A stretch of 64,000 nt of DNA from Allobosea robiniae (GCF_900102525.1 NZ_FNBZ01000001.1:310001-374000), one strand, 5' to 3'; positions 31,815 to 41,082 are shown, counted from the first letter of the stretch. A program made the numbers and translations. The notes: generated by a model from the sequence alone, not told the origin.

Positions 31815-32633
31815 TCAGCCCCGTCCCTTGCGGACGACGACATAGGCATAGGTCGTCACGAAGCTCCAACCGACACGCGCCGCCAGCGCGTTGAAGACGT
31901 GATCGACCTGCTTCAACCCCGGCATCCGGTCGAAATAGCCGTGCCCCCAGAAGCGCTGGACATGGGTTTCGGCGAAGCCCGCCCGCTTCAGCATCGGCTC
32001 GAGCAAGGCGGGGTTGCCGCGGCACCAATCATAGAGCGCGGGGAATTTCGGATCGCCGCCGCCGTCGCGACGCGCCGGGAACAGGGTGTGGACGATGGCG
32101 TGCGAGACCTTCTCCGGCAGGACATGGTTGAGGGCAAAGACCGGCGCCCAGAGCGTCGGGAAGAAGGCCAGCGCTACGCCGCCGGGAGCCAGCAGTTCAT
32201 GGATATTGGCCCAGGCCCGCTCGACCCCGTCGACATGTTCGAAGACCATGCGCGACACCATCATGTCATAGCCGCCACGCGTGACATCCGGCTCGCTCAG
32301 GTCCCCGGCGATGTCGAAGCGTGCGGTCTTGAGTCCGCGCGCCGTCAGCGCCAGCTCGCCGGCATCGATATCGTTGACGATGAGATCGATGCCGTTGCGG
32401 GCGGCCTCGTCCTGGGTGAACAGGGGATCGCGGCCGCCACCGATCTCGCAGACGCGGCGCAGGCCGAACTGATGCGCCAGTCCGAGGATGGTCGCCTCAT
32501 AGTGATCCCAGGCCCATTGCGAGTGCCAATCGGGCTTGATCTCGGTGAAGAAATTCGCAAGCGAACCGGCGGCTTCCGTCATCTCCCGACGGCCCGGCTC
32601 GGCGGCCGTGATCGCAAGACTCGCCATGGACAT
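31815..32633 (-). CDS. Class I SAM-dependent methyltransferase
   Basis: 272 residues. VCEIGGGRDPLF is motif I binding S-adenosylmethionine, LIVNDIDAGELALT gives the acidic residue after strand 2, and YDMMVSRMVFEHVDGVERAW resembles the motif IV region. HELLAPGGVALAFFPTLWAP is motif VI. The substrate may be a sugar or lipid-linked precursor given the neighbouring cluster, but nothing fixes it. It is convergent with the acyltransferase gene; 50 nt lie between the stops. Confidence 0.88.
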   Translation of the reverse strand: MSMASLAITAAEPGRREMTEAAGSLANFFTEIKPDWHSQWAWDHYEATILGLAHQFGLRRVCEIGGGRDPLFTQDEAARNGIDLIVNDIDAGELALTARGLKTARFDIAGDLSEPDVTRGGYDMMVSRMVFEHVDGVERAWANIHELLAPGGVALAFFPTLWAPVFALNHVLPEKVSHAIVHTLFPARRDGGGDPKFPALYDWCRGNPALLEPMLKRAGFAETHVQRFWGHGYFDRMPGLKQVDHVFNALAARVGWSFVTTYAYVVVRKGRG

Positions 32634-32865
32634 GATCGCTTCCGCCTCTTCGTGCCCTGCCCGCCCCGATCACAACATTGGCTGCGCGACGGCGCGAGAG
32701 CAACGACAAGCCTAAGGAAGGGTTAATCACGGGAGCCGCAACGGCGCGAGCGAAGGGCGAATCCATCGCCTCGAATCAGGCTCGGCTCATAGCGCCGCAA
32801 AGGCGCCTCGCGACGCCCGAAAGCATGCGAGAGATGGCTGGCCGTTGATTTTCAGGGATTTGAAT

Positions 32866-32942
32866 GGTCGGAGCGAGAGGATTCGAACCTCCGACCCCTT
32901 GTCCCCCAGACAAGTGCGCTAACCGGGCTGCGCTACGCTCCG
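32866..32942 (-). tRNA. tRNA-Pro (anticodon GGG)
   Basis: A 77-nt cloverleaf on the minus strand: acceptor CGGAGCG / CGCTCCG, D arm with GTAGCGCAGC, anticodon stem CTTGT / ACAAG around loop CTGGGGG, T arm with GGTTCGAATCC, discriminator A and encoded CCA. The anticodon GGG reads CCC and CCU proline codons. Confidence 0.96.
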
Positions 32943-33530
32943 ACGGGTCGGCTTATAGTGGCGAGGCGCGGCAGATGCAATGCGCTTCGAGACGATCATG
33001 AACAATCCCGTCGCATGACGGCAACGGCTCGTATCGCCCAGGCGATTGCCGTCAGGCCGACGGCGCCGAACCCGCCTTCTAGAGCGTCGGATCGGCGATC
33101 GACGGGCGCGGCCCTGATCCTCATTCTCGGAACCGGATCCGGACATCGCATCGGCCTTTCGAAAGCGGACACCCCAAATGGGGGCTGCGCGAACACTTGC
33201 GTTGGAGCGATGATGAAAGTGCGGCTCCGGGTCATTCGATCATGAAACACAAGCAACAGATGTCGCTTATCGCGCGGCGTGCCCAAATCCGGCGTGCGGC
33301 CGCCGGGCGGAAAGATCTCGCTTCGGCGCAGCCGGCGGTCCGCCCGGCCCTGCGCCTGGTCTCTTCGCGCTCCGAAGCCGAGCGAAACCAGCATAACCAG
33401 CATCGCGAACTGACCTCCGCCGTGGAATAGCCGCCGGCTTCCGATCACGAAGCGCGTTCAGGCAATGGTCATCTGCGATGGCCTTTGATGCCGACGCGGC
33501 ACGCGGATTGCCGCTGCGTCGACGATCAGC
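32943..33530. other. 588-bp stretch without a convincing gene, upstream of tRNA-Pro
   Basis: Several short frames cross each other on both strands, none with clear ribosome sites or recognisable domains. The best is a 62-codon frame on the plus strand (33242-33430, starting MKHKQQMSLIARRAQIRRAA), basic and without a ribosome site. No integrase remnant or repeat of the tRNA 3' end was found, so I see no sign of an island here. Confidence 0.4.
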
Positions 33531-33773
33531 ATGGACGGTATCGCGTTGAGACAAAATGGTTTCCATTGCGGGGATTGCGGCTCGCCGGGCGTCTCGGTTC
33601 CGCACGCGCTCAGCGATGCGAGCGTGGTCTCCTGCGCCAATTGCGGATTGAGCCTGGGGTCCTGGGCGGAGTATCGCCAACGGATCGACATGGCCCTGAT
33701 GGCCGAGCAGGCCGGGAAGGCGCGCCGCCTCATCGTGGCGGACCCGGTCGGAAACGTGCTCGCCCGGGCCTAG
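33531..33773 (+). CDS. Small zinc-ribbon protein
   Basis: 80 residues. Two Cys pairs, FHCGDCGSPG and VSCANCGLSLG, 23 residues apart, form a plausible treble-clef or zinc ribbon, followed by SWAEYRQRIDMALMAEQAG, a helix. Similar CxxC-CxxC-SWAE(Y/F) proteins occur in Hyphomicrobiales; the function is unknown. No good ribosome site lies upstream, so the exact start is unsure. Confidence 0.6.
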   Translation: MDGIALRQNGFHCGDCGSPGVSVPHALSDASVVSCANCGLSLGSWAEYRQRIDMALMAEQAGKARRLIVADPVGNVLARA

Positions 33774-33825
33774 AGCACCGGACTGGATGCCGTAATCAGT
33801 CCGATGCTCCCGATGCCGCCCTTGA

Positions 33826-34449
33826 TCAGTTGCGCGCCAGCCAGTCGCCGAGAAGGCCGATATCGGCCTGCCCGAGACCATGCCCCGCGGGCAATGCGCG
33901 ATGCTCGACGGCGGCGCCGCTCTCACCGAGTTGGCGCGCCAGCGCTTCGGCATTGGCTTTCGGCACGATCGGATCGAGCGCGCCCGACAGGATCAGCACC
34001 GGCTTGCCCGTGAGATCGGCGCGCGGCGGCTCGGCGAAGGGAACCATCGCGCGCAGAAGCGCGGCACCGGCCAGGATCTCGGGCCGCTGCAGCAACAGCG
34101 CCGCCGCAATGTTCGCACCGTTGGAGAAGCCGAGCGCGATCGGCGCCGGCAGGCCGTAGCGCTCCCGGGCCAAGAGCACGAAATCGGCCAGCTCGTCGGT
34201 GCGCTGCCTGAGATCAGCCTCGTCGAAGACACCCTCGGCCAGGCGGCGGAAGAAGCGCGGCGCCGCTCCTTCGAGAACCTTGCCGCGCGGCGAGAGCAGG
34301 CTTGCTCCCGGCGCGACGGTGCGACCGAGCGAGAGGAGGTCGCGCTCGTCGCCGCCGGTGCCGTGCAGGAGCAGGAGCGGCCTGCGGGCCGGATCGCTGC
34401 CCGGCTCGAAGACATGGATGAAATCGGTATCGACGGTCGTGCCGGTCAT
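33826..34449 (-). CDS. Phospholipase/carboxylesterase family hydrolase (MhqD-like)
   Basis: 207 residues, minimal alpha/beta hydrolase. Catalytic triad by position: S109 in LGFSNGAN, D159 in SGALDPIVP, H190 in PAGHGLGQ; oxyanion loop LLHGTGGDERDL. This family includes MhqD, which accompanies the MhqO dioxygenase in Firmicutes quinone-resistance operons. Here the dioxygenase gene lies immediately upstream on the same strand, about 106 nt away across a strong hairpin, so the same partnership is likely. The substrate is unknown. Confidence 0.9.
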   Translation of the reverse strand: MTGTTVDTDFIHVFEPGSDPARRPLLLLHGTGGDERDLLSLGRTVAPGASLLSPRGKVLEGAAPRFFRRLAEGVFDEADLRQRTDELADFVLLARERYGLPAPIALGFSNGANIAAALLLQRPEILAGAALLRAMVPFAEPPRADLTGKPVLILSGALDPIVPKANAEALARQLGESGAAVEHRALPAGHGLGQADIGLLGDWLARN

Positions 34450-34520
34450 GGTCCTCTCCCTTCATCGAGCGGAACCGCCCTGCCCCTTGCGATAAGCAGG
34501 CAGGGCGTCGTGGTGTCGCT

Positions 34521-34549
34521 CCGCCGCCCGCCTGAACGGCGGGCGGCGG
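34521..34549 (-). repeat. Strong hairpin between dioxygenase and hydrolase genes
   Basis: A perfect 12-bp GC stem (CCGCCGCCCGCC / GGCGGGCGGCGG) with a 5-nt loop and no T-run. It may stabilise or partly terminate the upstream transcript, giving unequal expression of the two genes. Confidence 0.55.
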
Positions 34550-34555
34550 GTCTCG

Positions 34556-35488
34556 TCAGCCGAGGTCGGGCAGGACCGCCTCGATCTCCTTGCGATGCGC
34601 CTCGTACTGAGGCGGCAACTTCAGCGAACGGCCGAGCTCGGCCGCGGGCTCGTCGATCGCGAAGCCGGGGATATCGGTCGCGATCTCGAACAGGACATGG
34701 CCCGGCTCCCGGAAATAGACCGAGCGGAAATAATTCCGGTCGCGCTGTTCCGTGGGGCTGATGCCGTGGTTCTGAACGAGACGGCGCACCATCTCCTCCT
34801 GCGCGGCGTCATCGGCCGCCCGGAAGGCGATATGGTGGACCGACCCTGCGCCCTGCCGGGCCGGCAGGAAGCCGCCGGCGACGCGCAGGTCGATCACCCC
34901 GCCGACCGCCGTGCCCTTCGCGGCATAACGGATCAACGTGTCCTCACGGCCGATCTCGGTGAAACCGAAAACGTCGCTCAGGATGGCACCCGTCGGCGCG
35001 GCTTCGGCCAGCAGCAAGCTGACGCTGTGGAAGCCGCGCAGCCCATGCTCGGCGGGAATGCCGCCGTCAGCCCAGGCCGGTTCCTTCTCGACACCGGGCA
35101 GGCCAACAAGGGCGAGCCTCATGCCGTCCGGATCGCGGAAGCTCAGCACGGTCTCGCCGAAGCGCTTGACCGGCACCTCATGCGGCACGCCCTGCTCGAC
35201 GAAGCGATGCGCCCAGAAGCCGATCGAACCTTCCGGAACCCGGAAGACCGTCTCCTGCGTCTCGCCGACGCCGAGGCGGCCCGGAGCGGCATGCTCCCAC
35301 GGGAAGAAGGTCAGGATCGAGCCGGGCGCGGCACCCACATCGCCGAAATAGAGGTGATAGGTGCCGGGATCGTCGAAATTGACGGTCTTCTTGACGAGGC
35401 GCAGGCGGAGCACCCGAGCATAGAAGTCGAGATTGCGGCGCGCCGGGCCAGAGATGGCGGTGACGTGATGAAGGCCGTTGATCTGCAT
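34556..35488 (-). CDS. Ring-cleaving dioxygenase, VOC family (MhqO/CatE/LinE-like)
   Basis: 310 residues with two glyoxalase-like VOC modules. The first has LHHVTAISGPARRNLDFYAR (metal His) and TYHLYFGDVGAAPGSILTFF; the second has GFHSVSLLLAEAAPTGAILS, SVHHIAFRAADDAAQEEMVR, and YFREPGHVLFEIATDIPGF (metal Glu). Relatives cleave hydroquinones or catechols or conjugate electrophiles, and protect against quinones. Upstream of the MhqD-like hydrolase; divergent from DoxX and the LysR gene across a palindrome. Confidence 0.92.
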   Translation of the reverse strand: MQINGLHHVTAISGPARRNLDFYARVLRLRLVKKTVNFDDPGTYHLYFGDVGAAPGSILTFFPWEHAAPGRLGVGETQETVFRVPEGSIGFWAHRFVEQGVPHEVPVKRFGETVLSFRDPDGMRLALVGLPGVEKEPAWADGGIPAEHGLRGFHSVSLLLAEAAPTGAILSDVFGFTEIGREDTLIRYAAKGTAVGGVIDLRVAGGFLPARQGAGSVHHIAFRAADDAAQEEMVRRLVQNHGISPTEQRDRNYFRSVYFREPGHVLFEIATDIPGFAIDEPAAELGRSLKLPPQYEAHRKEIEAVLPDLG

Positions 35489-35582
35489 GGCAAGCTCCTC
35501 CGTGTTCTCGATCGCGATGGGCAGATATCCGCCCCGTTGGCTGGAAGATCGGCATGGAAGCGGCCGAGCGCCAGAGGCAATT

Positions 35583-35600
35583 CATTGCATTGATGCAATG
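35583..35600. promoter_or_regulatory. Perfect 18-bp palindrome, probable LysR-type operator
   Basis: CATTGCAT-TG-ATGCAATG between the divergent dioxygenase and DoxX genes. It contains the T-N11-A core of LysR-type sites (TTGC-N6-GCAA). The LysR gene is the second gene on the DoxX side, which makes it the likely ligand. Confidence 0.7.
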
Positions 35601-35690
35601 TGACTATCGCCAATCTACAATTTGATTTGCGCATAAGTCCGATCGATCTTCTGCCTCGAGACCAACCGGTCCTGTTTCAGGAGACGTCCC

Positions 35691-36116
35691 ATGATCGACA
35701 ATCGCCTCGCTCCTTATGGCGCCCTTGGCCTGCGCGTCGCGCTCGGCCTGATGTTCATCGCCCACGCCTATCTCAAGCTCGTCATCTTCACGCCCGCCGG
35801 CTTCGCCGGTTTTCTTGGGCAGGTCGGGCTGCCCGGCTTCCTCGCCTGGCCGATCATGCTGGCCGAGCTCATCGGCGGCATCGCCATCCTCATCGGCTTC
35901 CATGGCCGTCTCGTTTCAGCGGCGCTGCTGCCGGTCCTGCTGGGCGCTCTCGCCATCCACGCCCCGAACGGCTGGGTCTTCAATGCGCCGAATGGCGGCT
36001 GGGAATATCCGGCCTTCCTTGCGCTCACCGCCTTCGCGCATGTGCTGATCGGCGATGGCGCGCTTGCCGTCACCGGCACGCGCTCGGCCATCAGCGCCAA
36101 GCCGGCCTTGGCGTGA
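35691..36116 (+). CDS. DoxX family membrane protein (CatD-like)
   Basis: 141 residues with four membrane helices. LGLRVALGLMFIAHAYLKLV, WPIMLAELIGGIAILIGFHG and PNGWVFNAPNGGWEYPAFLA are DoxX marks. DoxX-type proteins pair with thiol or quinone stress enzymes; in Bacillus, CatD (DoxX) pairs with the CatE dioxygenase. Here the equivalent dioxygenase gene is divergent, about 200 nt away. AGGAGA precedes the ATG. The LysR gene follows after 47 nt, probably co-transcribed. Confidence 0.9.
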   Translation: MIDNRLAPYGALGLRVALGLMFIAHAYLKLVIFTPAGFAGFLGQVGLPGFLAWPIMLAELIGGIAILIGFHGRLVSAALLPVLLGALAIHAPNGWVFNAPNGGWEYPAFLALTAFAHVLIGDGALAVTGTRSAISAKPALA

Positions 36117-36163
36117 CGCGAGCCCGCCTTGAAGGGGAGCGTCCCTTGGCCGAGAGTGAGCGG

Positions 36164-37129
36164 ATGAATCAAGCCGCGAAGCCTCTGGCCTGGGACGATT
36201 TCCGCCTGATCAAGGCGATCGCCGACAAACGGGCGCTGCCGGCCGCCGCGGCAGCGCTCGGCGTCAACCACTCGACAGTGTTCCGTCGCCTCGGCCAGAT
36301 CGAGGAGGCGCTCGGCACCAAGCTGTTCGAGCGTCACCGCAGCGGCTATGTCGCGACGCCAGCCGGCGAGGAGATGATCCAGCTCGCCGGCCGCGTCGAC
36401 GACGACATCACCGCTTTCTCGCGCAAGCTCGCGGGGCAGGAGATCAAGCCGGCCGGCGAGTTGCGCGTCGCCACCAACGACTCCCTGCTGGTCGACCTGC
36501 TGACGCCGCTCTTCGCCCGTTTCCTCGCGCAATGCCCGGACATCCGGCTCGATATCCTGATCGGCAACCAAGCCGCCAATCTCTCCAAGCGCGACGCCGA
36601 TGTCGCGATCCGCGCCACCGACAATCCGCCGGAGACGCTGGTCGGCCGCAAGCCCGCCCGGATCGCCTGGGCGCTCTATGGCCGTGCCGCCGATTTCCCC
36701 GATGCGGAGCTTCCCTCTCGTGAAAGCCTGTGGGAGCGCAGCTGGGTTTCGCTCGGCGACCAGTTCACCATGCTGAGCGCGGTGCGCTATCTCGCCCGCC
36801 ACGTCACGCCGGAGCGTGTCGTCTACAAGCTCAATACCGTGCTCGGCCTCGCCGAGGCGGTCGAGGCCGGGATCGGCATCGGCTTCCTGCCCTGCTTCAT
36901 CGGCGACACGCGCCCCGGCCTCAGGCGGTTCGGCGAGCCCGATCCCGATCTCGCAGCCGACCTCTGGCTGCTGACCCATCCGGACATGCGGCATACGCCC
37001 CGCGTCCGACTCTTCCTCGATTTCCTGGCGGTCGAGCTCGGGCGGTTGAAGCCGCTGGTCGAGGGGGAGCGCCCGATCGGCCGGACCGCGGCGCCGGTCG
37101 GTGCGCCTGCGGAATCCCAGCTTCCATAG
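36164..37129 (+). CDS. LysR family transcriptional regulator
   Basis: 321 residues. The helix-turn-helix is at about 12-65 (FRLIKAIADKRALPAAAAAL, GVNHSTVFRRLGQIEEALGT, KLFERHRSGYVATPAG). The effector domain follows from about 90 with LRVATNDSLLVDLL and ends in a Pro-rich tail. It likely controls the dioxygenase-hydrolase and DoxX genes through the palindrome at 35583. Members of this LysR subgroup often sense quinones or aldehydes through a Cys; C265 region (FLPCFIGD) holds one candidate. Confidence 0.9.
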   Translation: MNQAAKPLAWDDFRLIKAIADKRALPAAAAALGVNHSTVFRRLGQIEEALGTKLFERHRSGYVATPAGEEMIQLAGRVDDDITAFSRKLAGQEIKPAGELRVATNDSLLVDLLTPLFARFLAQCPDIRLDILIGNQAANLSKRDADVAIRATDNPPETLVGRKPARIAWALYGRAADFPDAELPSRESLWERSWVSLGDQFTMLSAVRYLARHVTPERVVYKLNTVLGLAEAVEAGIGIGFLPCFIGDTRPGLRRFGEPDPDLAADLWLLTHPDMRHTPRVRLFLDFLAVELGRLKPLVEGERPIGRTAAPVGAPAESQLP

Positions 37130-37286
37130 CAGGGTCCCTCGCCTCTCATCCCTCATGTGAATGACGAGGCCGGAGCTTCCGCAATGTTAGCTCTGGAGGA
37201 AGGCGGCAGCCTGTTTCGGGCGCTGCCGGAATCGCGGCGCTGGCGGCCGCCCGCGATTGTCAGGCCAGCCGCGACGGGGGCCGAAC

Positions 37287-38330
37287 ATGCCGGAGCCTGC
37301 CAAGAAATCGATCGCCAAAGGGGCGCGCTGCAACAATACAGCCTCGGTCCAGCACACGATCAACATGGTCAATGGCGGCAAGAACAACCTCAAGGTCGAC
37401 GGCATCTTCGGTGACAACACCGAAAGCGCGGTCAAGACTTTCCAGCGCGCCTGTGGGCTTGGGGACGATGGCAAGGTCGGCAACGACACCGCGACCCGCC
37501 TGTTCGACGAACATTCGCTGACGCAGACCATGACCTTGATGATTCCCGAGAAGGCCTTCGAGCTTACCGGGAAGAGCCTGCCGCCGCCGCCGCTGCTCGA
37601 CGCGGCGGGCGCCCTGCTATCGCGCGACAAGCTGGTCAAACTCTGGACCGATGCGCCACGGCTCGAAAAGACAGGGCTCGAGCTGCCCCAACTGGAGCTA
37701 CGGCAGCCGGGACTGCGCACCGCGACGATGATCGCCCACGGCGTCAAGCAACTGGGGCCGTTCCATGTCCTGGACAAGCTGCCGACATTCGACCCTCGGC
37801 TGCCCCATACCCTGTATCTTTACGGCGAGTTCAAGGATTTCAAAGGCTTTTCCGTCAGCTATTCGGTCGACAAGGTCCTGCAACCGCAGCTACCCGGTTT
37901 CATACGACCTTATTTCAAGAGCGAGTTCGTGCCTAAAGCCAGCATCGAAGATCGCAATCTCTCGGTCGAGTTTCGTTCGTCCGCCGGCATCTCGACACCT
38001 GTGATCAATGTCGCCAACCGCTTGCAGTTGGGAGCCCAGGCCAATTTCTGGACGACGATCAAAGGAGCCATCGGCCTGGGCGGGGCTATCGGCCAGGCCT
38101 CCGCGGGGGCCAAGATCGAGACGAAGGCAATCGCCAACATCACGAAATCGGAAGTGCGGCTTGGCCCAGTCCGGCAGATTCAGATCGATGCCGTCGTAGG
38201 CTTCGATGCGGGCGTCTCGATCCAGGCCTCGGTCTGGTCGGACCGGGCCAGGATCAACATCCTTCCGCCGGGCTTCGATTTCTCCTCCACCGTGGGCCTG
38301 CGCGTCGGAATCGAGTTCCAAAAAAAATAG
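37287..38330 (+). CDS. Protein with N-terminal peptidoglycan-binding domain, unknown C-terminal part
   Basis: 347 residues. Residues about 10-75 are a PG_binding_1 domain (NLKVDGIFGDNTESAVKTFQ, then RACGLGDDGKVGNDTATRLFD). The remainder, about 90-347, is beta-rich with GAIGLGGAIGQASAGAKIET and GPVRQIQIDAVVGFDAGVSI and ends SSTVGLRVGIEFQKK, a pattern that would suit an outer-membrane or surface beta structure. No signal peptide is visible, which is odd for a cell-wall binder. GGGGG lies upstream of the chosen ATG. Cell-envelope or phage-tail-like origin cannot be decided. Confidence 0.7.
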   Translation: MPEPAKKSIAKGARCNNTASVQHTINMVNGGKNNLKVDGIFGDNTESAVKTFQRACGLGDDGKVGNDTATRLFDEHSLTQTMTLMIPEKAFELTGKSLPPPPLLDAAGALLSRDKLVKLWTDAPRLEKTGLELPQLELRQPGLRTATMIAHGVKQLGPFHVLDKLPTFDPRLPHTLYLYGEFKDFKGFSVSYSVDKVLQPQLPGFIRPYFKSEFVPKASIEDRNLSVEFRSSAGISTPVINVANRLQLGAQANFWTTIKGAIGLGGAIGQASAGAKIETKAIANITKSEVRLGPVRQIQIDAVVGFDAGVSIQASVWSDRARINILPPGFDFSSTVGLRVGIEFQKK

Positions 38331-38418
38331 CGCCGGCAGCCTTTGGCAGAATCCCGGCCGCCGAGCGAGGGCGACGGAAAATTTCCCATCGACCGGCTCC
38401 GTGCTGTAGGCTCGCCCG

Positions 38419-38589
38419 ATGGAGATCGTCATTCCCCTGATCATCGGCCTCAGCCTGATCTGGCTGATTGGCCGCGGCGTGCCCTGGAACGCGAAGCTCA
38501 TGACCATCCTGGTCACGCTCGCGATCATCGTCCTGATCGTCCTGATCGAGCGCGGCGGCTACTGGCCGGAATCCTGGCGCCGGAGCTGA
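38419..38589 (+). CDS. 56-residue membrane protein
   Basis: Begins MEIVIPLIIGLSLIWLIGRG, a first hydrophobic segment, then VPWNAKLMTILVTLAIIVLI as the second, ending GGYWPESWRRS. Two membrane helices with a short basic loop and a Trp/Arg-rich tail. It reads through without rare features in the high-GC codon style of the chromosome. Too short for automatic calls; function unknown. It is convergent with the Gdx gene, 10 nt between the stops. Confidence 0.6.
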   Translation: MEIVIPLIIGLSLIWLIGRGVPWNAKLMTILVTLAIIVLIVLIERGGYWPESWRRS

Positions 38590-38599
38590 GCCCCGGCGC

Positions 38600-38908
38600 T
38601 TACGCCGAGACCAGCTTGAGCCCGACGATCCCGGCAACGATCAGGCCGATGCAGGCGAGCCGCAGGGCGCCCGCCGGTTCGCCCAGCAGGGCGATGCCGA
38701 GGATCGCCGTGCCGATGCCGGTCCAGACCGCGTAAGCCGTGCCGACGGGCAGCGATTTCAAGGCAAGGCCGAGCAGGCCAAGGCTGACGACCATGCTGGC
38801 GCCGGTGAACACGGTCGGGACGAGCCGGGTGAAGCCTTGCGTGTATTTCAGGCCGATGGCCCAGCCGACCTCGAACAGGCCCGCGATGAACAGATAAAGC
38901 CAGGCCAT
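38600..38908 (-). CDS. gdx: SMR family guanidinium exporter (Gdx/SugE)
   Basis: 102 residues: [28 protein letters not shown] contains the helix-1 Glu and the W-A-I-G-L-K-Y-T signature that marks the Gdx (SugE) subtype, which exports guanidinium and small quaternary ammonium compounds. [20 protein letters not shown] is helix 3. A single gene suits a homodimer, unlike the SMR pair in the polysaccharide region. I looked for a guanidine riboswitch in the 150 bp upstream and saw none. Confidence 0.9.
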   Translation of the reverse strand: MAWLYLFIAGLFEVGWAIGLKYTQGFTRLVPTVFTGASMVVSLGLLGLALKSLPVGTAYAVWTGIGTAILGIALLGEPAGALRLACIGLIVAGIVGLKLVSA

Positions 38909-39063
38909 GCCGGCGCTCCCCAACGATGAGGCGCGACGATCCGCGCCGGAAACGGGACGTGCCAGGTCGTCCTCGGCCTTGAAGCTATGGTCAAGAGCGG
39001 AGCGATCAACCCGCGTCGCGCCTGCATCGGCGCAAACGCCCCGGGCGCGACCGCAAGTCTGGA

Positions 39064-39591
39064 TCAGGCCGTGTCCGGCGCCGGCTGCAGGGCCTGCTCG
39101 AGGATGCGTCGGCACTCGCCGAGTTCCTTCAGCACCGCCGTGAGGACCGAGATGTCGTCAAGCCCTTCGGGAACGGGCTGCCGATAAGGCGCCAGCCGTT
39201 CGGGTCCCGCCTCGGCAGCGGCGCCAGGACCGCCCGGCGTGACCGCCGGCGCTGCGCTGCTCATCGCCCCGATCGGCGCGCCCCGGCCGATCGCCTGGAC
39301 ATGGCGCGGCCCCTGCTCCTTCAGGATGCGCTGCAGGCCCTTGATCGTATAGCCTTCGCCATAGAGCAGGCGCCGGATGCCCTTGAGCAGGGCGACGTCG
39401 TCAGGCCGGTAATAACGGCGTCCGCCGCCGCGCTTCAGCGGCTTGATCTGGCTGAAGCGGGTTTCCCAGAAACGCAGGACGTGCTGGGGTATGTCGAGGT
39501 CTTCGGCGACCTCGCTGATGGTCCGGAAGGCATCTGGGCTCTTGGTGTCCAATTCGGCCTCTGTATCGCCGGCGTGGAACTCCAGGCTCAC
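39064..39591 (-). CDS. MerR family transcriptional regulator next to ihfA
   Basis: 175 residues. [20 protein letters not shown], then [20 protein letters not shown] and [19 protein letters not shown] form the winged helix. A Pro/Ala linker leads to a short C-terminal helix ([20 protein letters not shown]). It starts with GTG overlapping the ihfA stop by 4 nt. This ihfA-merR pair is conserved in Alphaproteobacteria; the target genes are not known to me. No ligand-binding Cys pattern. Confidence 0.92.
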   Translation of the reverse strand: MSLEFHAGDTEAELDTKSPDAFRTISEVAEDLDIPQHVLRFWETRFSQIKPLKRGGGRRYYRPDDVALLKGIRRLLYGEGYTIKGLQRILKEQGPRHVQAIGRGAPIGAMSSAAPAVTPGGPGAAAEAGPERLAPYRQPVPEGLDDISVLTAVLKELGECRRILEQALQPAPDTA

Positions 39592-39902
39592 TCAGTCTCA
39601 CCCTCACCCGTCTGCCCGTTGATGCGGGCCTTCATCACGTTCGAGGGCTTGAACACCATCACGCGACGCGGCTCGATCGGGACCTCAACGCCAGTTTTGG
39701 GATTACGCCCGATTCGTTCGCCTTTGTCTCGCACGACGAACGATCCGAACGAGGACAACTTCACATTCTCGCCGCGCGCGACCGCGTCGCAGATCTCGTC
39801 GAGCACCGCCTCGACAAGCTTCGACGACTCCGTCCGCGACAAGCCGATCTTCTGGTAGACAGCCTCGCACAGGTCCGCACGAGTGACCGTTTGCCCCGCC
39901 AT
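39588..39902 (-). CDS. ihfA: Integration host factor subunit alpha
   Basis: 104 residues of the HU/IHF fold: [20 protein letters not shown], then [20 protein letters not shown] and [20 protein letters not shown]. The Pro in the arm (GRNPKTG) inserts into DNA and bends it. The alpha subunit is distinguished by TRADL and PIEPRRV. It forms a heterodimer with IhfB, not seen in this window. IHF is a usual helper for tyrosine-integrase reactions such as that of the island. Confidence 0.96.
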   Translation of the reverse strand: MAGQTVTRADLCEAVYQKIGLSRTESSKLVEAVLDEICDAVARGENVKLSSFGSFVVRDKGERIGRNPKTGVEVPIEPRRVMVFKPSNVMKARINGQTGEGETE

Positions 39903-40092
39903 TCATATCCTCCAAGGCGTATTGCGGGCGGCGGCCTGAAACCGCCAACCCTTCGCCATTATGGACGGCGGACGCTAGGCGCCCCCGTCGCGCGGGTCAA
40001 TCCTCAAGCGCGGCGATTGTGCCGGCTTAGGCCAGAACCGACCCGAAATGACGATGATTCATGACAATTTTCGTGAATTATCTACCGCTGGG

Positions 40093-41070
40093 TCACCAGC
40101 GGATCAGGGCCGAGCCCCAGGTGAAGCCGCCGCCCATCGCCTCAATCAGGACGAGCTGTCCGCGCTTGATGCGGCCATCGGCATGGGCCTCGGCCAAGGC
40201 AAGCGGGATCGAGGCCGCAGAGGTGTTGCCGTGACGGTCGACGGTGACGACGACATGGTCGTGGCTGATGCCGAGCTTGTCGGCCGTAGCGTCGATGATG
40301 CGCCGGTTGGCCTGGTGGGGCACGAACCAGTCGATATCGGCGCCAGACAAGCCCGTCTGCTCGAAGGTGTGGCGTACCGTCTCGGCGAGGTTGGTGACGG
40401 CGTGGCGGAAGACCTCCTTGCCTTCCATGCGCAGGAAGCCGACCGTCTTGGTCGAGCCCGCGCCGCCGTCGACATAGAGCTTGTCCTTGTGGCGGCCGTC
40501 CGAACGGATATGGGTGGTGAGGATGCCGCGATCGGCAAGCGTCCCCTCGCCCGGCGCGGCTTTCAGCACGACGGCGCCAGCGCCGTCGCCGAACAGCACG
40601 CAGGTGGCGCGGTCCTCCCAGTCGAGGATGCGCGAGAAAGTCTCGGCGCCGATCACCAGGGCGGCGCGGGCACCGCCCGTGGTCAGGAACTTGTCGGCGG
40701 TCGCGAGCGCAAAGACGAAGCCCGAGCAGACCGCCTGCAGGTCGAAGGCCGCGCCGCCGGTAATGCCTAGCGCCGCCTGGATCTGCGTCGCCGTGGCGGG
40801 AAAGGTGTGATCCGGCGTCGCGGTCGCGACGATGATCAGGTCGATCTCGGACGGATCGATGCCGGCGTCGGCGATCGCCGCCTGCGCCGCCTTGAGGCCG
40901 ACCACCGAGGTCGGCTCGTCATCGGCCGCGACATGGCGCTGGCGGATGCCGGTGCGCTGGACGATCCACTCGTCGCTGGTGTCGACGCGGGCGGCCAGCT
41001 CGGCATTCGTGACGATGCGCGCGGGCAGGTAGGAGCCGCAGCCGACGACTTGAGAGCGCAGGATGGACAA
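40093..41070 (-). CDS. fabH: Beta-ketoacyl-ACP synthase III
   Basis: 325 residues. It condenses acetyl-CoA with malonyl-ACP to start fatty acid synthesis. Catalytic triad: C115 in LQAVCSGF, H252 in VPHQANRR, N282 in HGNTSAAS. The substrate Arg/Trp region is [17 protein letters not shown]. The start is TTG (no ATG near the family start), with AGGGAA upstream. It begins 12 nt after plsX, the standard plsX-fabH operon. Confidence 0.96.
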   Translation of the reverse strand: MSILRSQVVGCGSYLPARIVTNAELAARVDTSDEWIVQRTGIRQRHVAADDEPTSVVGLKAAQAAIADAGIDPSEIDLIIVATATPDHTFPATATQIQAALGITGGAAFDLQAVCSGFVFALATADKFLTTGGARAALVIGAETFSRILDWEDRATCVLFGDGAGAVVLKAAPGEGTLADRGILTTHIRSDGRHKDKLYVDGGAGSTKTVGFLRMEGKEVFRHAVTNLAETVRHTFEQTGLSGADIDWFVPHQANRRIIDATADKLGISHDHVVVTVDRHGNTSAASIPLALAEAHADGRIKRGQLVLIEAMGGGFTWGSALIRW

Positions 41071-41082
41071 GAAGGTTGTTCC

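Noticed and set aside
32866..32942. tRNA-Pro as an island attachment site
   Set aside because: No integrase nearby and no second copy of the tRNA 3' end found in the window.
33242..33430. 62-codon basic frame near tRNA-Pro
   Set aside because: No ribosome site, no family, and a competing frame on the other strand; too weak to call.
38909..39063. Possible guanidine riboswitch before gdx
   Set aside because: No ykkC or mini-ykkC hallmark sequences or paired hairpins with ACGR loops seen.
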